From Oscillospiraceae bacterium (GTDB lineage: Bacteria > Bacillota > Clostridia > Oscillospirales > Oscillospiraceae): a DNA stretch of 64,000 nucleotides. The DNA lies in contig JAAWSV010000003.1 of NCBI GenBank assembly GCA_022801715.1, positions 1 through 64,000 of the forward strand. Reading direction: 5' to 3'. The translations under genes and the position numbers were made by a program. Positions 1 to 8,001 of the stretch are shown in pieces (positions within the stretch are counted from its first letter, which is position 1; the number at the start of each line of letters is the position of its first letter). The notes beneath the pieces are model-generated. The model was not told the origin of the DNA. It worked only from the letters and a program-made list of their open reading frames with translations, and did no database searches.

Positions 1-90
1 GTAGCCCTCATTTTCAGTTTATAGAGGGAGAACCAGAACGAAACACTGCTCCAACAGATAGATTGTTGCAGAGTTCGCCTGGCTCCCCAC

Positions 91-456
91 TGGTGGAGGT
101 GGGGGGAATCGAACCCCCGTCCGAAAACAATTTCACGGGACTTTCTCCGGGCGCAGATGGTTATTTCAGACGGCTCTCCCGTCTCGTTCCCCTTCCATCA
201 GGCAAGCCATCACGCCTGATAGGCAGGTGAGAGTCATGATGCGTGGCACGGTCAACTCTTTCCGTACTCACGGACGCCACATCAACGACGCCTTCCCCGG
301 CCTGTGGCCTCTCCGGTTCAGACGGCCGCCTTTAGTTAGGCAGCGACAGCAACAGTGTTGTTGTTCTTTAATTTATAAGTTGCCCATTTTAAGGATGTTA
401 GGCGCATCCGCCCGCTTATCCCGCTTCCTCATCCCCGTCGAAACCAGTACACCCCC
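91..456 (-). ncRNA. ssrA: tmRNA (transfer-messenger RNA)
   Basis: Rescues stalled ribosomes together with SmpB, whose gene lies about 700 bases away. The 3' end shows a tRNA-like T arm (GGTTCGATTCC) and a templated CCA at 91-93. The 5' end GGGGGTG (450-456) pairs with the 3' acceptor strand CACCTCC, including one G-U pair. The conserved 5' stretch TGGTTTCGACGGGG follows it. The tag reading frame ends NNNTVAVAA and then TAA (around 333-362), a typical clostridial degradation tag. The 366-nt length is normal for a one-piece tmRNA. Both ends are placed by the acceptor pairing, so the boundaries should be good to a base or two. Confidence 0.96.
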
Positions 457-548
457 GGATCGACGGGAAGCGGTCCTGCCGCTCCCCGTATGAAAAAGCG
501 TATACAAAATTCAGCTGTCCTGCCTCCCCGGCAGAAGGGGAGAGGGTC

Positions 549-1073
549 CTACTGCTTCTTCTCCGGCTCCTCGTACTCCTCGTTCAAGGTATCTACCCGG
601 ATGGACTCAATCACCACAGGCTCCTTGGGCCGGTCGTGGGAGTCGGTGGACACCTTGCTGATGGCCACGGCGGCCTCCACATTGTCCGTGATCAAACCGA
701 AGGCAGCGTATTGCCCATCCAAATGGGGCGCCTTATCCACCATAATGAAAAATTGACTGCCGGCGCTGTCGGGCATCATGCTGCGGGCCATGGAGAGCAC
801 ACCCAAGGTATGCTTGAGGTCGTTCTGGGCAAAGCCGTTGCCGGAGAATTCACCCCGGATGTGGTAGCCCGGACCGCCCATGCCTGTGCCGTTGGGGCAG
901 CCCCCTTGGATCATAAAGCCGGGGATGCAGCGGTGGAAAATCAGACCATCATAGAAGCCGCTGTTGGCCAGAGAAATAAAGTTGCGTACCGTGTTGGGGG
1001 CCTTCTCCGGATAGAGAACGCCGGTCATTACCTGTCCATTTTCTAAGGCAATGGTGACAATCGGATCAGACAT
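549..1073 (-). CDS. Peptidyl-prolyl cis-trans isomerase, cyclophilin type
   Basis: A 174-residue single-domain cyclophilin that catalyses cis-trans isomerisation of X-Pro bonds. The catalytic block FHRCIPGFMIQGG (residues 46-58) holds the active-site Arg48 and Gln56, and SQFFIMVD (106-113) is the second conserved strand. The residue matching the cyclosporin-binding Trp is Leu118, as in many bacterial forms. It has no signal peptide, so it is cytoplasmic. The acidic/lysine tail after residue 160 extends a little past the usual core. The start is set by AGAAGGAGG eight bases upstream of the ATG. It follows smpB at a 77-base distance on the same strand and may share its transcript. Confidence 0.95.
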   Translation of the reverse strand: MSDPIVTIALENGQVMTGVLYPEKAPNTVRNFISLANSGFYDGLIFHRCIPGFMIQGGCPNGTGMGGPGYHIRGEFSGNGFAQNDLKHTLGVLSMARSMMPDSAGSQFFIMVDKAPHLDGQYAAFGLITDNVEAAVAISKVSTDSHDRPKEPVVIESIRVDTLNEEYEEPEKKQ

Positions 1074-1150
1074 AGTGATCCTCCTTCTATTTTTTCTCAG
1101 TAATATAGATGCTCACAAATTAAATCGACAGTTGTCCATATCCTACTGAC

Positions 1151-1612
1151 CTACCAGCGCTCCTTGCGGACCCGGTCGATCTCACGCTTTGCGTCCCGTT
1201 TGGCGGCGGCATCCCGCTTATCGTAGTTCTTCTTGCCCTTGCACAGGCCTACCTCTACCTTTACCCGGGCGTTTTTGAAGTAAACGCTCAGAGGAATGAG
1301 GGCCATGCCGTCTTCAGCAACCAAGGACTGGAGCTTGCGGATCTCCCGCTTGTGCATCAGCAGGCGGCGGGGACGCACCGGGTCGCGGTTGAAGATGTTG
1401 CCGTGCTCATAGGGGCTGATGTGCATTCCGTGGATGTAGATTTCTCCGCCCTTGGCAATGCAGTAGGCGTCCTTCAGATTCAGGGTACCTGCCCGGATGG
1501 ACTTGACTTCTGTGCCGAACAGCTCGATTCCCGCCTCGTAGTGGTCCTCTACAAAGTAGTCGTGGCGGGCCTTTCGGTTCTGGGCGGCGATCTTGATTCC
1601 GGCCTTATCCAA
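1151..1612 (-). CDS. smpB: SsrA-binding protein SmpB
   Basis: A 153-residue RNA-binding protein that loads tmRNA into stalled ribosomes. Family signatures are [13 protein letters not shown] near the N terminus, the [10 protein letters not shown] loop and a basic C-terminal tail ([19 protein letters not shown]) that mimics mRNA in the decoding channel. I chose the TTG start at 1610-1612 because GAGAGGGGG lies nine bases before it. A GTG 45 bases further upstream is in frame but overlaps the promoter -10 element and adds residues that SmpB proteins lack. Its neighbour is the tmRNA gene, a common arrangement. Confidence 0.93.
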   Translation of the reverse strand: MDKAGIKIAAQNRKARHDYFVEDHYEAGIELFGTEVKSIRAGTLNLKDAYCIAKGGEIYIHGMHISPYEHGNIFNRDPVRPRRLLMHKREIRKLQSLVAEDGMALIPLSVYFKNARVKVEVGLCKGKKNYDKRDAAAKRDAKREIDRVRKERW

Positions 1613-1647
1613 AGCACAGCACCCCCTCTCTGCCGCAATTATAACGT

Positions 1648-1676
1648 AGTATAGCACAGCTGCCGATGAATGGCAA
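1648..1676 (-). promoter_or_regulatory. Sigma-A promoter of smpB
   Basis: On the minus strand TTGCCA (1671-1676) and TATACT (1648-1653) are separated by 17 bases. A second TATAAT-like hexamer lies a few bases downstream. Transcription would begin close to 1640, about 28 bases before the TTG start codon. This supports the short SmpB start. Confidence 0.75.
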
Positions 1677-1725
1677 GTCAGAAGTTGTCGGGACAGCGAG
1701 AAATTGCCGGACGCAGAGCGGACTG

Positions 1726-2127
1726 CTATCGGGACACGGTAAAGCCGGAGATGGTCACATGGGCCACGTAGCCCCCCTGATCGTCGGTGACATCCACCGC
1801 GTACAGGCTCACTGTCCGTCCGGCCTTGAGGCAGCGGGCCTCGGCGGTGAGAGTGTGCCCTTTGGCGGGGGCGAGAAAGTGGATGTCGGCGCTCTGAGAG
1901 ACGGTGATGGCGCCGGTAAAGCCATTGGCCGCCACGGCAAAAGCGAAGTCCGCCAGCGTGAACAGTACGCCGCCCATAGGTGCGCCGGCGGCGTTCATAT
2001 GTTCCGGTCGCAGGTTCAGCGTGCAGACCGCGTGCCGGTCTTCCGCGGAGAGGATTTCCGCGCCGGCAAGCTCTGTGGCGAAACGGTCGGCGGCAAAGCG
2101 GGCGCGGAGCTCATCAAGTGCAGGCAT
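1726..2127 (-). CDS. Hotdog-fold thioesterase (PaaI/YigI-like)
   Basis: A 133-residue cytoplasmic protein of the hotdog acyl-CoA thioesterase superfamily. The block [11 protein letters not shown] followed by LADFAFA (about residues 43-64) is the substrate and catalytic helix region of PaaI-type enzymes. The strands [10 protein letters not shown] and [15 protein letters not shown] complete the fold. Members hydrolyse acyl- or aryl-CoA thioesters, but the substrate here cannot be read from sequence. The start is chosen by AGGAGG eight bases before the ATG at 2127; the longer open frame upstream crosses the promoter. It is a single gene, divergent from the EEP hydrolase. A link to the aryl-CoA operon 40 kb away is possible but unsupported. 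Confidence 0.88.
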   Translation of the reverse strand: MPALDELRARFAADRFATELAGAEILSAEDRHAVCTLNLRPEHMNAAGAPMGGVLFTLADFAFAVAANGFTGAITVSQSADIHFLAPAKGHTLTAEARCLKAGRTVSLYAVDVTDDQGGYVAHVTISGFTVSR

Positions 2128-2165
2128 AAACTGAAGCCTCCTTTTTGGGTTGTGTTGACGGTGGT

Positions 2166-2194
2166 AGTATACCACGCTTTGCCGCTGTCGTAAA
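2166..2194 (-). promoter_or_regulatory. Promoter of the thioesterase gene
   Basis: TTTACG (2189-2194) and TATACT (2166-2171) with a 17-base spacer on the minus strand. It is back to back with the plus-strand promoter at 2209-2237, so the pair forms a compact divergent promoter region of about 70 bases. Confidence 0.65.
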
Positions 2195-2208
2195 CCGGGA
2201 AAACAGGA

Positions 2209-2237
2209 TTGCTTTTTGCACGGAATCTGCGTATAAT
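2209..2237 (+). promoter_or_regulatory. Promoter of the EEP-family hydrolase gene
   Basis: TTGCTT (2209-2214), 17-base spacer, consensus TATAAT (2232-2237). It is followed after about 28 bases by GAAGGGGGAAGG and the ATG at 2279. Confidence 0.75.
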
Positions 2238-2278
2238 GGAAAAATAAGTTGTATGCTTTTGAGAAGGGGGAAGGACCC

Positions 2279-3385
2279 ATGCGGAAAAAAACAGCCATTC
2301 GCGCCGCGCTGTTGAGCTTGCTGGCACTGGCTCTGTTGGCCGCTGTTTATGTGGTCTATGTCTTTGCCTCTTGGCGCCGCCTCCCGGACAATCTGCCCTT
2401 GGAGGTGGCGTCTGCCGTTCAAACCGGCGGGGTGGAGGTGGGGAAGCCCTACTGTGTGGTGACCTATAATGTGGGATTTGGCGCCTACAGCGCGGATTAC
2501 TCCTTCTTTATGGACGGCGGCAGGGAGAGCCGGGCCAGATCGACGGAGGCGGTGGAGGAGAACATCACAGGAGCCATGGCCGTGGCCGCAGACCTGAATC
2601 CGGACTTTCTTCTTCTCCAAGAGGTGGACGTGGACAGCACTCGCAGCTGCCATGTGGACGAGCTGGCCTTGACCCGGCAGCTGGCTGGGGAGAGCTATTG
2701 CAGCACCTTTGCCCAGAATTACGACAGTCCCTACCTTTTTTGGCCCCTTACCGCTCCTCACGGGGCCAACCGGGCGGGACAGGTGACCTTCTCCCGCTGC
2801 CCCATTGTCTCCGCTCTCCGCCGGAGCCTGCCCATTGAGGAGGGGGTGATGAAGGTGGTGGACTTGGACCGCTGTTACTCCGTCAGCCGTATCCCGGTCA
2901 CTGCGCCTGCCGATTCCTCGGGGAGGGGAGAGGCGCGGGAGCTGGTGCTCTACAACCTCCACCTCTCCGCCTACACCTCCGACGGTACCATCGCGGAGGA
3001 GCAGCTGAGGATACTTTTTGCCGATATGCTGGCGGAGTACCAGCGGGGCAGCTATATTATCGCCGGCGGGGATTTTAACAAGGACCTTCTGGGGAACTCC
3101 AACGAGATCTTCGGCGTCTCCGGGGAGGACTACACGTGGGCCCAGCCCATCCCGCCGGAGATGGTTCCCCAAGGCCTCACCATTGTGGCCCCCCTGAACA
3201 GCGGCACGCCGGTGCCCTCCTGCCGCAACGCCGACAGGCCCTACGGTCCGGACAGCTATGTGGTGACAGTGGACGGCTTCATTGTCTCTGACAACGTGTC
3301 TGTTACCGGTGCGTGGGTACAGGATACCGGCTTTCAGTGGAGCGATCACAACCCGGCGGTGCTGAATATGACGTTGATGCCCTAA
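2279..3385 (+). CDS. Membrane-anchored endonuclease/exonuclease/phosphatase-family hydrolase
   Basis: A 368-residue protein with one N-terminal membrane helix (about 10-30) and an extracytoplasmic EEP domain. Visible catalytic motifs in order are TYNVGFG (Asn64), LLQEVD (Glu115, metal ligand), NLHLS (226-230), GGDFNKD (Asp265, Asn267), VDGFIVS (Asp332) and the terminal WSDHNP (Asp356, His357). All key residues are present, so it should be an active metal-dependent phosphoesterase. EEP members act on nucleic acids, phosphoinositides or sphingomyelin; the anchored topology fits an extracellular nuclease or lipid phosphatase better than DNA repair. The start ATG follows GAAGGGGGAAGG. It is monocistronic. 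Confidence 0.87.
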   Translation: MRKKTAIRAALLSLLALALLAAVYVVYVFASWRRLPDNLPLEVASAVQTGGVEVGKPYCVVTYNVGFGAYSADYSFFMDGGRESRARSTEAVEENITGAMAVAADLNPDFLLLQEVDVDSTRSCHVDELALTRQLAGESYCSTFAQNYDSPYLFWPLTAPHGANRAGQVTFSRCPIVSALRRSLPIEEGVMKVVDLDRCYSVSRIPVTAPADSSGRGEARELVLYNLHLSAYTSDGTIAEEQLRILFADMLAEYQRGSYIIAGGDFNKDLLGNSNEIFGVSGEDYTWAQPIPPEMVPQGLTIVAPLNSGTPVPSCRNADRPYGPDSYVVTVDGFIVSDNVSVTGAWVQDTGFQWSDHNPAVLNMTLMP

Positions 3386-3474
3386 GCGGGCCAATAGGAC
3401 GCCAAAGCAGCGGGGCTTTTCTAAGCTGCTGAGGGGGGCGGCCTCGGTGGCAAGAAAATACGGCAGATTGATGG

Positions 3475-3513
3475 AAAAGCCACCGCTTACAGTACTGTAG
3501 ACGGTGGCTTTGT
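3475..3513. terminator. Hairpin between convergent genes
   Basis: AAAAGCCACCG (3475-3485) pairs with CGGTGGCTTTG (3502-3513) around a 16-base loop. It lies between the plus-strand EEP gene and the minus-strand small coiled-coil gene. The A/T flanks fit a bidirectional terminator. The rest of 3386-3581 holds no gene that I can see. Confidence 0.55.
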
Positions 3514-3581
3514 TGATGATATGTGTCCCTGTGACTCCGGTTTCTTGGGATATGTGTTGATTATCTTATTTATTAGCTTTA

Positions 3582-3788
3582 TTAGCGCCGCAATCCGCTG
3601 CCCAAACACATACGGCTGATTTCTGCCTGCACTGCTGCCATCTGTGTTTTAATATCTTCCTGCGCATCTTCATTGTGATACTGCATCGCCAACAGCAGCC
3701 GCATATTGAGGGAGTACAGCTCATCTTTCAAGCTGTTCAAAGTGGCCCCTCGGCTGGCGGGCAGGGCTTTAGGATGATAGTCGCTCAT
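3582..3788 (-). CDS. Small helical protein of unknown function
   Basis: A 68-residue protein that I do not recognise. After a short polar N terminus, residues 17-60 form one amphipathic helix with heptad-like Leu/Met spacing (LNSLKDELYSLNMRLLLAMQ, then AQEDIKTQMAAVQAEISRM), so a short coiled coil is likely. GGAAGGAGG lies eight bases before the ATG at 3788, which supports real translation. It is the last gene of the minus-strand series VTC polymerase / DUF4956 / CotH, 63 bases after the CotH stop, and could be cotranscribed with them. Function is open. Confidence 0.6.
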   Translation of the reverse strand: MSDYHPKALPASRGATLNSLKDELYSLNMRLLLAMQYHNEDAQEDIKTQMAAVQAEISRMCLGSGLRR

Positions 3789-3851
3789 CAATATTTCCTC
3801 CTTCCATCAGGTCCGCACCATATGACAATAGCCTTTGTGACGGCAATACAT

Positions 3852-5669
3852 TCACCGTTTGTACTTGACAGCAACCACAAGCCCTATGAGCAGTGTGATT
3901 ACAGATAGGCACAGCAAAACCACGACAGATTGCTGGGATGTGGAAGATATCTGCCCATTAGGTGGGGCAATACTACCTTCAGGGGGTGAAAAGCCTCTAT
4001 TATCTCTCTGCTCTTTAAAGGGAAAGCTCTCGGCTGAATCAGGGGTCTCCGGTTCCGATGGGGCGCCGTTTGTTTCGCCAAGATCATCCGCCGCCTCGTC
4101 CTGGACGGAGAGAGGCATCCGATCTCCTCTGCCGGTTTTGTCAAATCCGCCGGGGCCGCCGCCCATTCCGCCATGGCTCATGGTTCCCATATCGGATAGA
4201 TCTAAGTTGTCTGCGTTGACTTGCGTATCCCTCTGCGCATTTTGCGCTTCGCTGTTGGAGGGAATCGTTCCTGCCAGCTGTCCTTGGACGCTCTCCCGCC
4301 GCAGAGAACAGAAGGAGAGCAGCGTCTGTATGCCAGTCTCAAATTCCTCGTAGGTGCAGAATTTGGTGGGGTCTTTTTTCACATAGTCCCCAATCAGCGC
4401 ATATGCGTCATGGATGATCTGAGCCGCGTCTACCGTATGCAGGAAGTCAGCAAACAGATCGTGGTACTGCTGTGTATAGGACGCGTCAGAGAAAATCCAC
4501 GCCTGCATGGGGCGGTCGGAGAGTACATCGTCAATGGCGTCGTTGACGGACGAGGTCGCTGTGCCGCCGATGAAGGTTCCAAACGCAAGGTTGTAGTCCC
4601 ATGGGATCATGGAGAGCCTGCCATCTTTTTCATACAGATAGTAGTTGTGGATCATACTGCCGGTGTAGCTGTCTCCATTGACAACAAAGTTGTGGACAAC
4701 GAAGTAGCGGAGCACGGCTTCCATATCCAAAACCTCCTCCAAATCTTCATAGCTGGAAAGGGATTTCAGGGAGGCGATCAGCCGCGCCTGATCCGTTTTG
4801 GAGACATCGGTTTTCGCGCTGTTGAAGATATTGGAGTAGCTGTCTGGATCGTCATCAATATACTGCAATTTTACATCGGAGGCGCTTCCAAAGCCGAATC
4901 CGCCTCCGCCGCCGAACATGGCGGACGAGTCAAAACTGCCGAAATCAGGTTTTTGACCGGATGGAGCTGGGGTGTTCCCGCCCTCCCCGTCAAGCGGGGC
5001 GGTGAAGTCGTTTGGATCGAAGTCTCGGCCATTGCCCCGCCCCCCGCCGAGGCTCATGCTGTCCGGCTTATAGAGTTCGCCGTAATCGTTGCCATAGCTG
5101 CGCTGCAAAAAGGCCTCTTCCACACCCTCTACCGCCAAGTACAGCCCCCAATCCTCTCCGTTTACCGTGATGTACACAAAACTGCTCAAGGAGCTGGGGA
5201 CACCGAAAGCGTTCATCATCTGATAGGTCAGATAATCCTTCATCATGGTATTGTCTTGGATCAGATTGTTCAGACAGAGCTTGTCCAAGCCGTGATAGCT
5301 TTTCGTGCTGTCATATTGGTCAAACTCAATTTTGAAGCTGTAGCGGCTGCTGCCCATGGCGGCGACGGAGCTGAGGGAGGTATTGCCCTTGGCGCGGATT
5401 CCCACGTTCTTATAGCTTTCGCCGTCAATAACCACATTGCAGGGGCTGTACTCCTCGTTTTGACAGGTTTCTATAAAATCATCCCAATCGTCCATTACAA
5501 TATCAATGGTATGCACGCGAGTGGTATCAAACAGTCGGTTTTCATATCCAACGACCGTGCCGGCCGACTGGAGGCCTAAGGCCTCGCCATTCATAAAGAG
5601 CAGCGTGAGGAGCAGAGAGAGGACAACGGCGGCAACGCAGATACGGTCTATATACTTGTGCGTTGACAT
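3852..5669 (-). CDS. CotH-like kinase family membrane protein
   Basis: A 605-residue protein with an N-terminal membrane anchor (about 9-31), an extracytoplasmic CotH domain and a C-terminal membrane helix (about 578-600). CotH proteins are atypical kinases known from Bacillus spore coat phosphorylation. Here the nucleotide/metal site IPWDYNLAFG (355-364, Asp358) and IRAKGNTS (91-98) are intact. A glycine-rich insert (about 207-262) interrupts the domain, and a polar low-complexity linker precedes the last helix. AAGGAGG precedes the ATG. It starts 12 bases after the DUF4956 stop, in one operon with the VTC polymerase. Because it is membrane bound and has no spore genes nearby, I infer an envelope substrate rather than a spore coat role. 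Confidence 0.9.
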   Translation of the reverse strand: MSTHKYIDRICVAAVVLSLLLTLLFMNGEALGLQSAGTVVGYENRLFDTTRVHTIDIVMDDWDDFIETCQNEEYSPCNVVIDGESYKNVGIRAKGNTSLSSVAAMGSSRYSFKIEFDQYDSTKSYHGLDKLCLNNLIQDNTMMKDYLTYQMMNAFGVPSSLSSFVYITVNGEDWGLYLAVEGVEEAFLQRSYGNDYGELYKPDSMSLGGGRGNGRDFDPNDFTAPLDGEGGNTPAPSGQKPDFGSFDSSAMFGGGGGFGFGSASDVKLQYIDDDPDSYSNIFNSAKTDVSKTDQARLIASLKSLSSYEDLEEVLDMEAVLRYFVVHNFVVNGDSYTGSMIHNYYLYEKDGRLSMIPWDYNLAFGTFIGGTATSSVNDAIDDVLSDRPMQAWIFSDASYTQQYHDLFADFLHTVDAAQIIHDAYALIGDYVKKDPTKFCTYEEFETGIQTLLSFCSLRRESVQGQLAGTIPSNSEAQNAQRDTQVNADNLDLSDMGTMSHGGMGGGPGGFDKTGRGDRMPLSVQDEAADDLGETNGAPSEPETPDSAESFPFKEQRDNRGFSPPEGSIAPPNGQISSTSQQSVVVLLCLSVITLLIGLVVAVKYKR

Positions 5670-5681
5670 AGCGGCCCCTCC

Positions 5682-6353
5682 TTATCCCATATAGTCGCCG
5701 TTATAGCTCACCAAAACCGCGCTCTGTACCCCTGCCATTTCGGCGAGTGTATTGATAAAATCCGTCTGATCGTCCACAAGGCGGATCTCCATGTTCAGCT
5801 CGACGGCCTCCTTCTGCGCCGATTTGCTTTTTACAACACAGCGGTGGGTCTGTCCTTCAAGATATCTCTTGGCCCGCTGCTCGGCCTCATGGTCGTCGCA
5901 TTGAAGGACGACTATATAAGGATTGTACCGGCTCTTTTGATTGACAAAGACCAGCAGTATCAGGCCGATCACAACCCCGCCCATGACGGCCAGCGGAATC
6001 ATTCCGGCGGCCAGCACGATGCCCTCGGCAATGGCCCAGAAAAGAAAGGCGATATCCAGCGGCTCCTTGATGGCGGTGCGGAAACGGACGATTGACAGCG
6101 CGCCCACCATACCGAGGGACAGCACCACATTGCTTGTGACCGCCAAAATGACCACTGTGGTGATCATCGTCAGGGCAATCAGTGTGACACCAAAGCTGGA
6201 GGAATACATCACACCCTGATAGGTCTTTTTATAGACCAGAAAAATGAACAGGCCGATGCCAAAGGCCAGCACAAGGGCCAAGACCATATCGAGGAGGCTG
6301 ACGCTGGTAACGTTCTCCAGAAAGCTGGATTTGAAGATATCATTAAATGTCAT
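5682..6353 (-). CDS. DUF4956 family membrane protein
   Basis: A 223-residue protein with three or four membrane helices in its first 130 residues (about 20-40, 55-78, 80-95, 105-132) and a cytoplasmic alpha/beta C-terminal domain of about 90 residues (IVVLQCDDHEAEQRAKRYLE onward). The conserved motif LGMVGALSIVRFRTAIKEP (80-98) is the hallmark of DUF4956. The family has no established activity but recurs next to VTC-type polyphosphate polymerases and CotH proteins, as here. The ATG overlaps the VTC stop by four bases (ATGA), so translation is coupled. A partner or export role for the polymerase product is inference only. Confidence 0.88.
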   Translation of the reverse strand: MTFNDIFKSSFLENVTSVSLLDMVLALVLAFGIGLFIFLVYKKTYQGVMYSSSFGVTLIALTMITTVVILAVTSNVVLSLGMVGALSIVRFRTAIKEPLDIAFLFWAIAEGIVLAAGMIPLAVMGGVVIGLILLVFVNQKSRYNPYIVVLQCDDHEAEQRAKRYLEGQTHRCVVKSKSAQKEAVELNMEIRLVDDQTDFINTLAEMAGVQSAVLVSYNGDYMG

Positions 6354-7042
6354 AGAGAAAACTCCTTATGAATGCAGTTATAGATTCGGCATTGGGCATA
6401 TTTGGAAAAAGAGGAGACGCGGCATCCCTCCAGCTGGATTGCGTCACGAATGGCGGAAGGGAGAAAGGCGTCCCACTTGACCTCCAAGATTATAGGCGCG
6501 TCTCCCGCGGGAATGGTGATGCCTTGGCTTAAAAAGTCTGCGCAGCGCAGACCGGTTCGGATATTGTAATCCAGTGTGATCCGAACATTACCCGCCGGGT
6601 AGATGTAGGGCTCACGGGTATAGTCCACGATGGCTTTCGGCCGGAGCTGCTGTGTGCGCATTTTGCTGTAGAGCTCCTGCACCAACGGTCTGCCGCTGTC
6701 CATCATCCATGTTAGATTTCCCCGCAGAATCGCGGACACCTCTTGGGCGGAGAGCTGGGTGCTCTGCTTGTTACCCAGCCCGCCCAGCTTGCTCTTTTTC
6801 TCCAGATGGATAAGCGAGGGATCCCCGTTGTAATAGCGGATACGGAACTTTTCCCGGCGGCTGACACCATTCAGCTTTTCCAGCAGCGCCTTGTCTGAGG
6901 GGGTATCGAAGTATAAGCTCCGGACCAGATACTTACCGCCGGCTGCATGTTGGTCCGTCTGTGCGACGGCCCGCAGACGCTGCCGGAGCGTCAGCATATC
7001 CATGTAGGAGATCTCGTGCTTCCACTCGTGACGAAAGTCCAT
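6350..7042 (-). CDS. VTC-domain polyphosphate polymerase-like protein
   Basis: A 230-residue stand-alone VTC catalytic domain, related to the yeast Vtc4 tunnel enzyme that makes polyphosphate from ATP. Basic tunnel residues are visible: WKHEI (Lys8), VRSLYFDTP (Arg41, Tyr44), REKFRIRYYN (Arg63, Lys65, Arg67, Arg69) and LEKKSK (81-85). AIVDYTREPY and the metal-binding strand IILEVKWD follow. No SPX or membrane domain is fused, so membrane coupling would come from DUF4956. GGAAGGAGAA precedes the ATG at 7042; the longer open frame upstream runs through the promoter and is not used. It is first in a four-gene minus-strand operon, divergent from a two-component system. That the product is polyphosphate is inferred from family. 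Confidence 0.88.
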   Translation of the reverse strand: MDFRHEWKHEISYMDMLTLRQRLRAVAQTDQHAAGGKYLVRSLYFDTPSDKALLEKLNGVSRREKFRIRYYNGDPSLIHLEKKSKLGGLGNKQSTQLSAQEVSAILRGNLTWMMDSGRPLVQELYSKMRTQQLRPKAIVDYTREPYIYPAGNVRITLDYNIRTGLRCADFLSQGITIPAGDAPIILEVKWDAFLPSAIRDAIQLEGCRVSSFSKYAQCRIYNCIHKEFSL

Positions 7043-7076
7043 TTTTTGCGTTCTCCTTCCGGTTAGAATGGGGTCT

Positions 7077-7105
7077 ATTATAAAACCGGAACTTAAAAAT
7101 AAGTT
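7077..7105 (-). promoter_or_regulatory. Promoter region and palindromic operator of the VTC operon
   Basis: A consensus TATAAT lies on the minus strand at 7077-7082. Upstream, where a -35 box would sit, is the perfect inverted repeat AACTTA-AAAA-TAAGTT (7090-7105). No good -35 hexamer is visible at normal spacing, which suggests activator dependence or repression at the palindrome. The divergent response regulator gene begins 220 bases away. The rest of 7106-7326 is AT-rich with no gene. Confidence 0.5.
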
Positions 7106-7326
7106 AAAAGAAAACTGTTTTTGGAGGATTTTTTTAAGCTCCTTTTTGAGTAGGAGTGGTATACTTGCGGTTATAGAAAGCGTTTGCATCGAAGAGGGGA
7201 GGCGCGGCAATGGTGTCTGGGAAGCAACATTGTTCATCATTTTGCCCTTGTTTTTTGCGGCCTGTATCCTTACAGTAGAGAAAGAGACGATTTCTGCCGA
7301 TGGTACAAAACAAGGAGGGATATACT

Positions 7327-8001
7327 GTGCGGATTTTAGTTGCCGATGATGAGCCGGAGATGACCATGGCGTTAGAGGCTCTGCTGAAGCGGGAGCATTA
7401 CTCCGTAGATGTGGTCTGCGATGGGCAGGATGCGCTGGACTATGGGCTTGCGGGAAATTATGACGGCATCATTCTGGACATCATGATGCCAAGGCTGGAC
7501 GGTATCCAAGTCGTGCGTGCTCTGCGGGCCAAGAATGTCACCACGCCTGTACTGCTGCTGACAGCAAGGAGCCAAGTGGAGGATCGGGTGGCCGGCTTGG
7601 ACAGCGGGGCGGACGACTATCTGCCCAAGCCCTTTGACAACCGGGAATTTATCGCCAGAGTCCGGGCCCTGACCCGCAGGGGCGGCGAGTACACGCCGAC
7701 AGCCCTTGCTGCCGGCAATGTAATCTTGGACTGCTCCACGTTTGAACTGAAGTGCGGCGCCGCCTGTATACGGTTGGGCAATCGGGAGTTTCAAATGCTG
7801 GAGCTGCTCATGCGGCAGGAGGGGCGGCTGATCTCTACGGAGCAGTTCATGGAGCATATCTGGGGCTATGACAGTGAGGCGGAGATCAACGTGGTCTGGG
7901 CCTATATCTCCTACCTGCGCCGGAAGCTGGAGGCGGTCGGGGCCAACGTCCGAATTGCTGCCCGCCGGGGACAGGGGTATCTGCTGGAGGAAACCGTATG
8001 A
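7327..8001 (+). CDS. OmpR-family response regulator
   Basis: A 224-residue transcription factor with a receiver domain (1-120) and a C-terminal winged helix (about 128-222). The phosphoacceptor is Asp51 in LDIMMPRLDG, with acidic pair Asp7/Asp8 in VADDEPE and Lys in YLPKPFDNREF. The DNA-binding part shows FELKCGAACIRLGNREFQML and the wing RRGQGYLLEE. The GTG start at 7327 is chosen because AAGGAGG lies eight bases upstream. It overlaps its kinase gene by four bases. It is divergent from the VTC/DUF4956/CotH operon, which is its most likely target. Confidence 0.93.
   Translation: MRILVADDEPEMTMALEALLKREHYSVDVVCDGQDALDYGLAGNYDGIILDIMMPRLDGIQVVRALRAKNVTTPVLLLTARSQVEDRVAGLDSGADDYLPKPFDNREFIARVRALTRRGGEYTPTALAAGNVILDCSTFELKCGAACIRLGNREFQMLELLMRQEGRLISTEQFMEHIWGYDSEAEINVVWAYISYLRRKLEAVGANVRIAARRGQGYLLEETV

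Noticed and set aside
1613..1657. Upstream in-frame GTG start for smpB
   Set aside because: It would place the coding region over the promoter -10 element and add residues not found in SmpB; the TTG at 1612 has a good ribosome site.
2114..3394. Long minus-strand open frame (about 426 codons) opposite the EEP hydrolase
   Set aside because: Antisense shadow of a GC-rich gene: His/Gly/Arg-rich product, no ribosome site, no domain.
3852..5669. CotH homologue as a spore coat gene
   Set aside because: It has membrane anchors at both ends and sits with VTC and DUF4956 rather than with spore coat genes.
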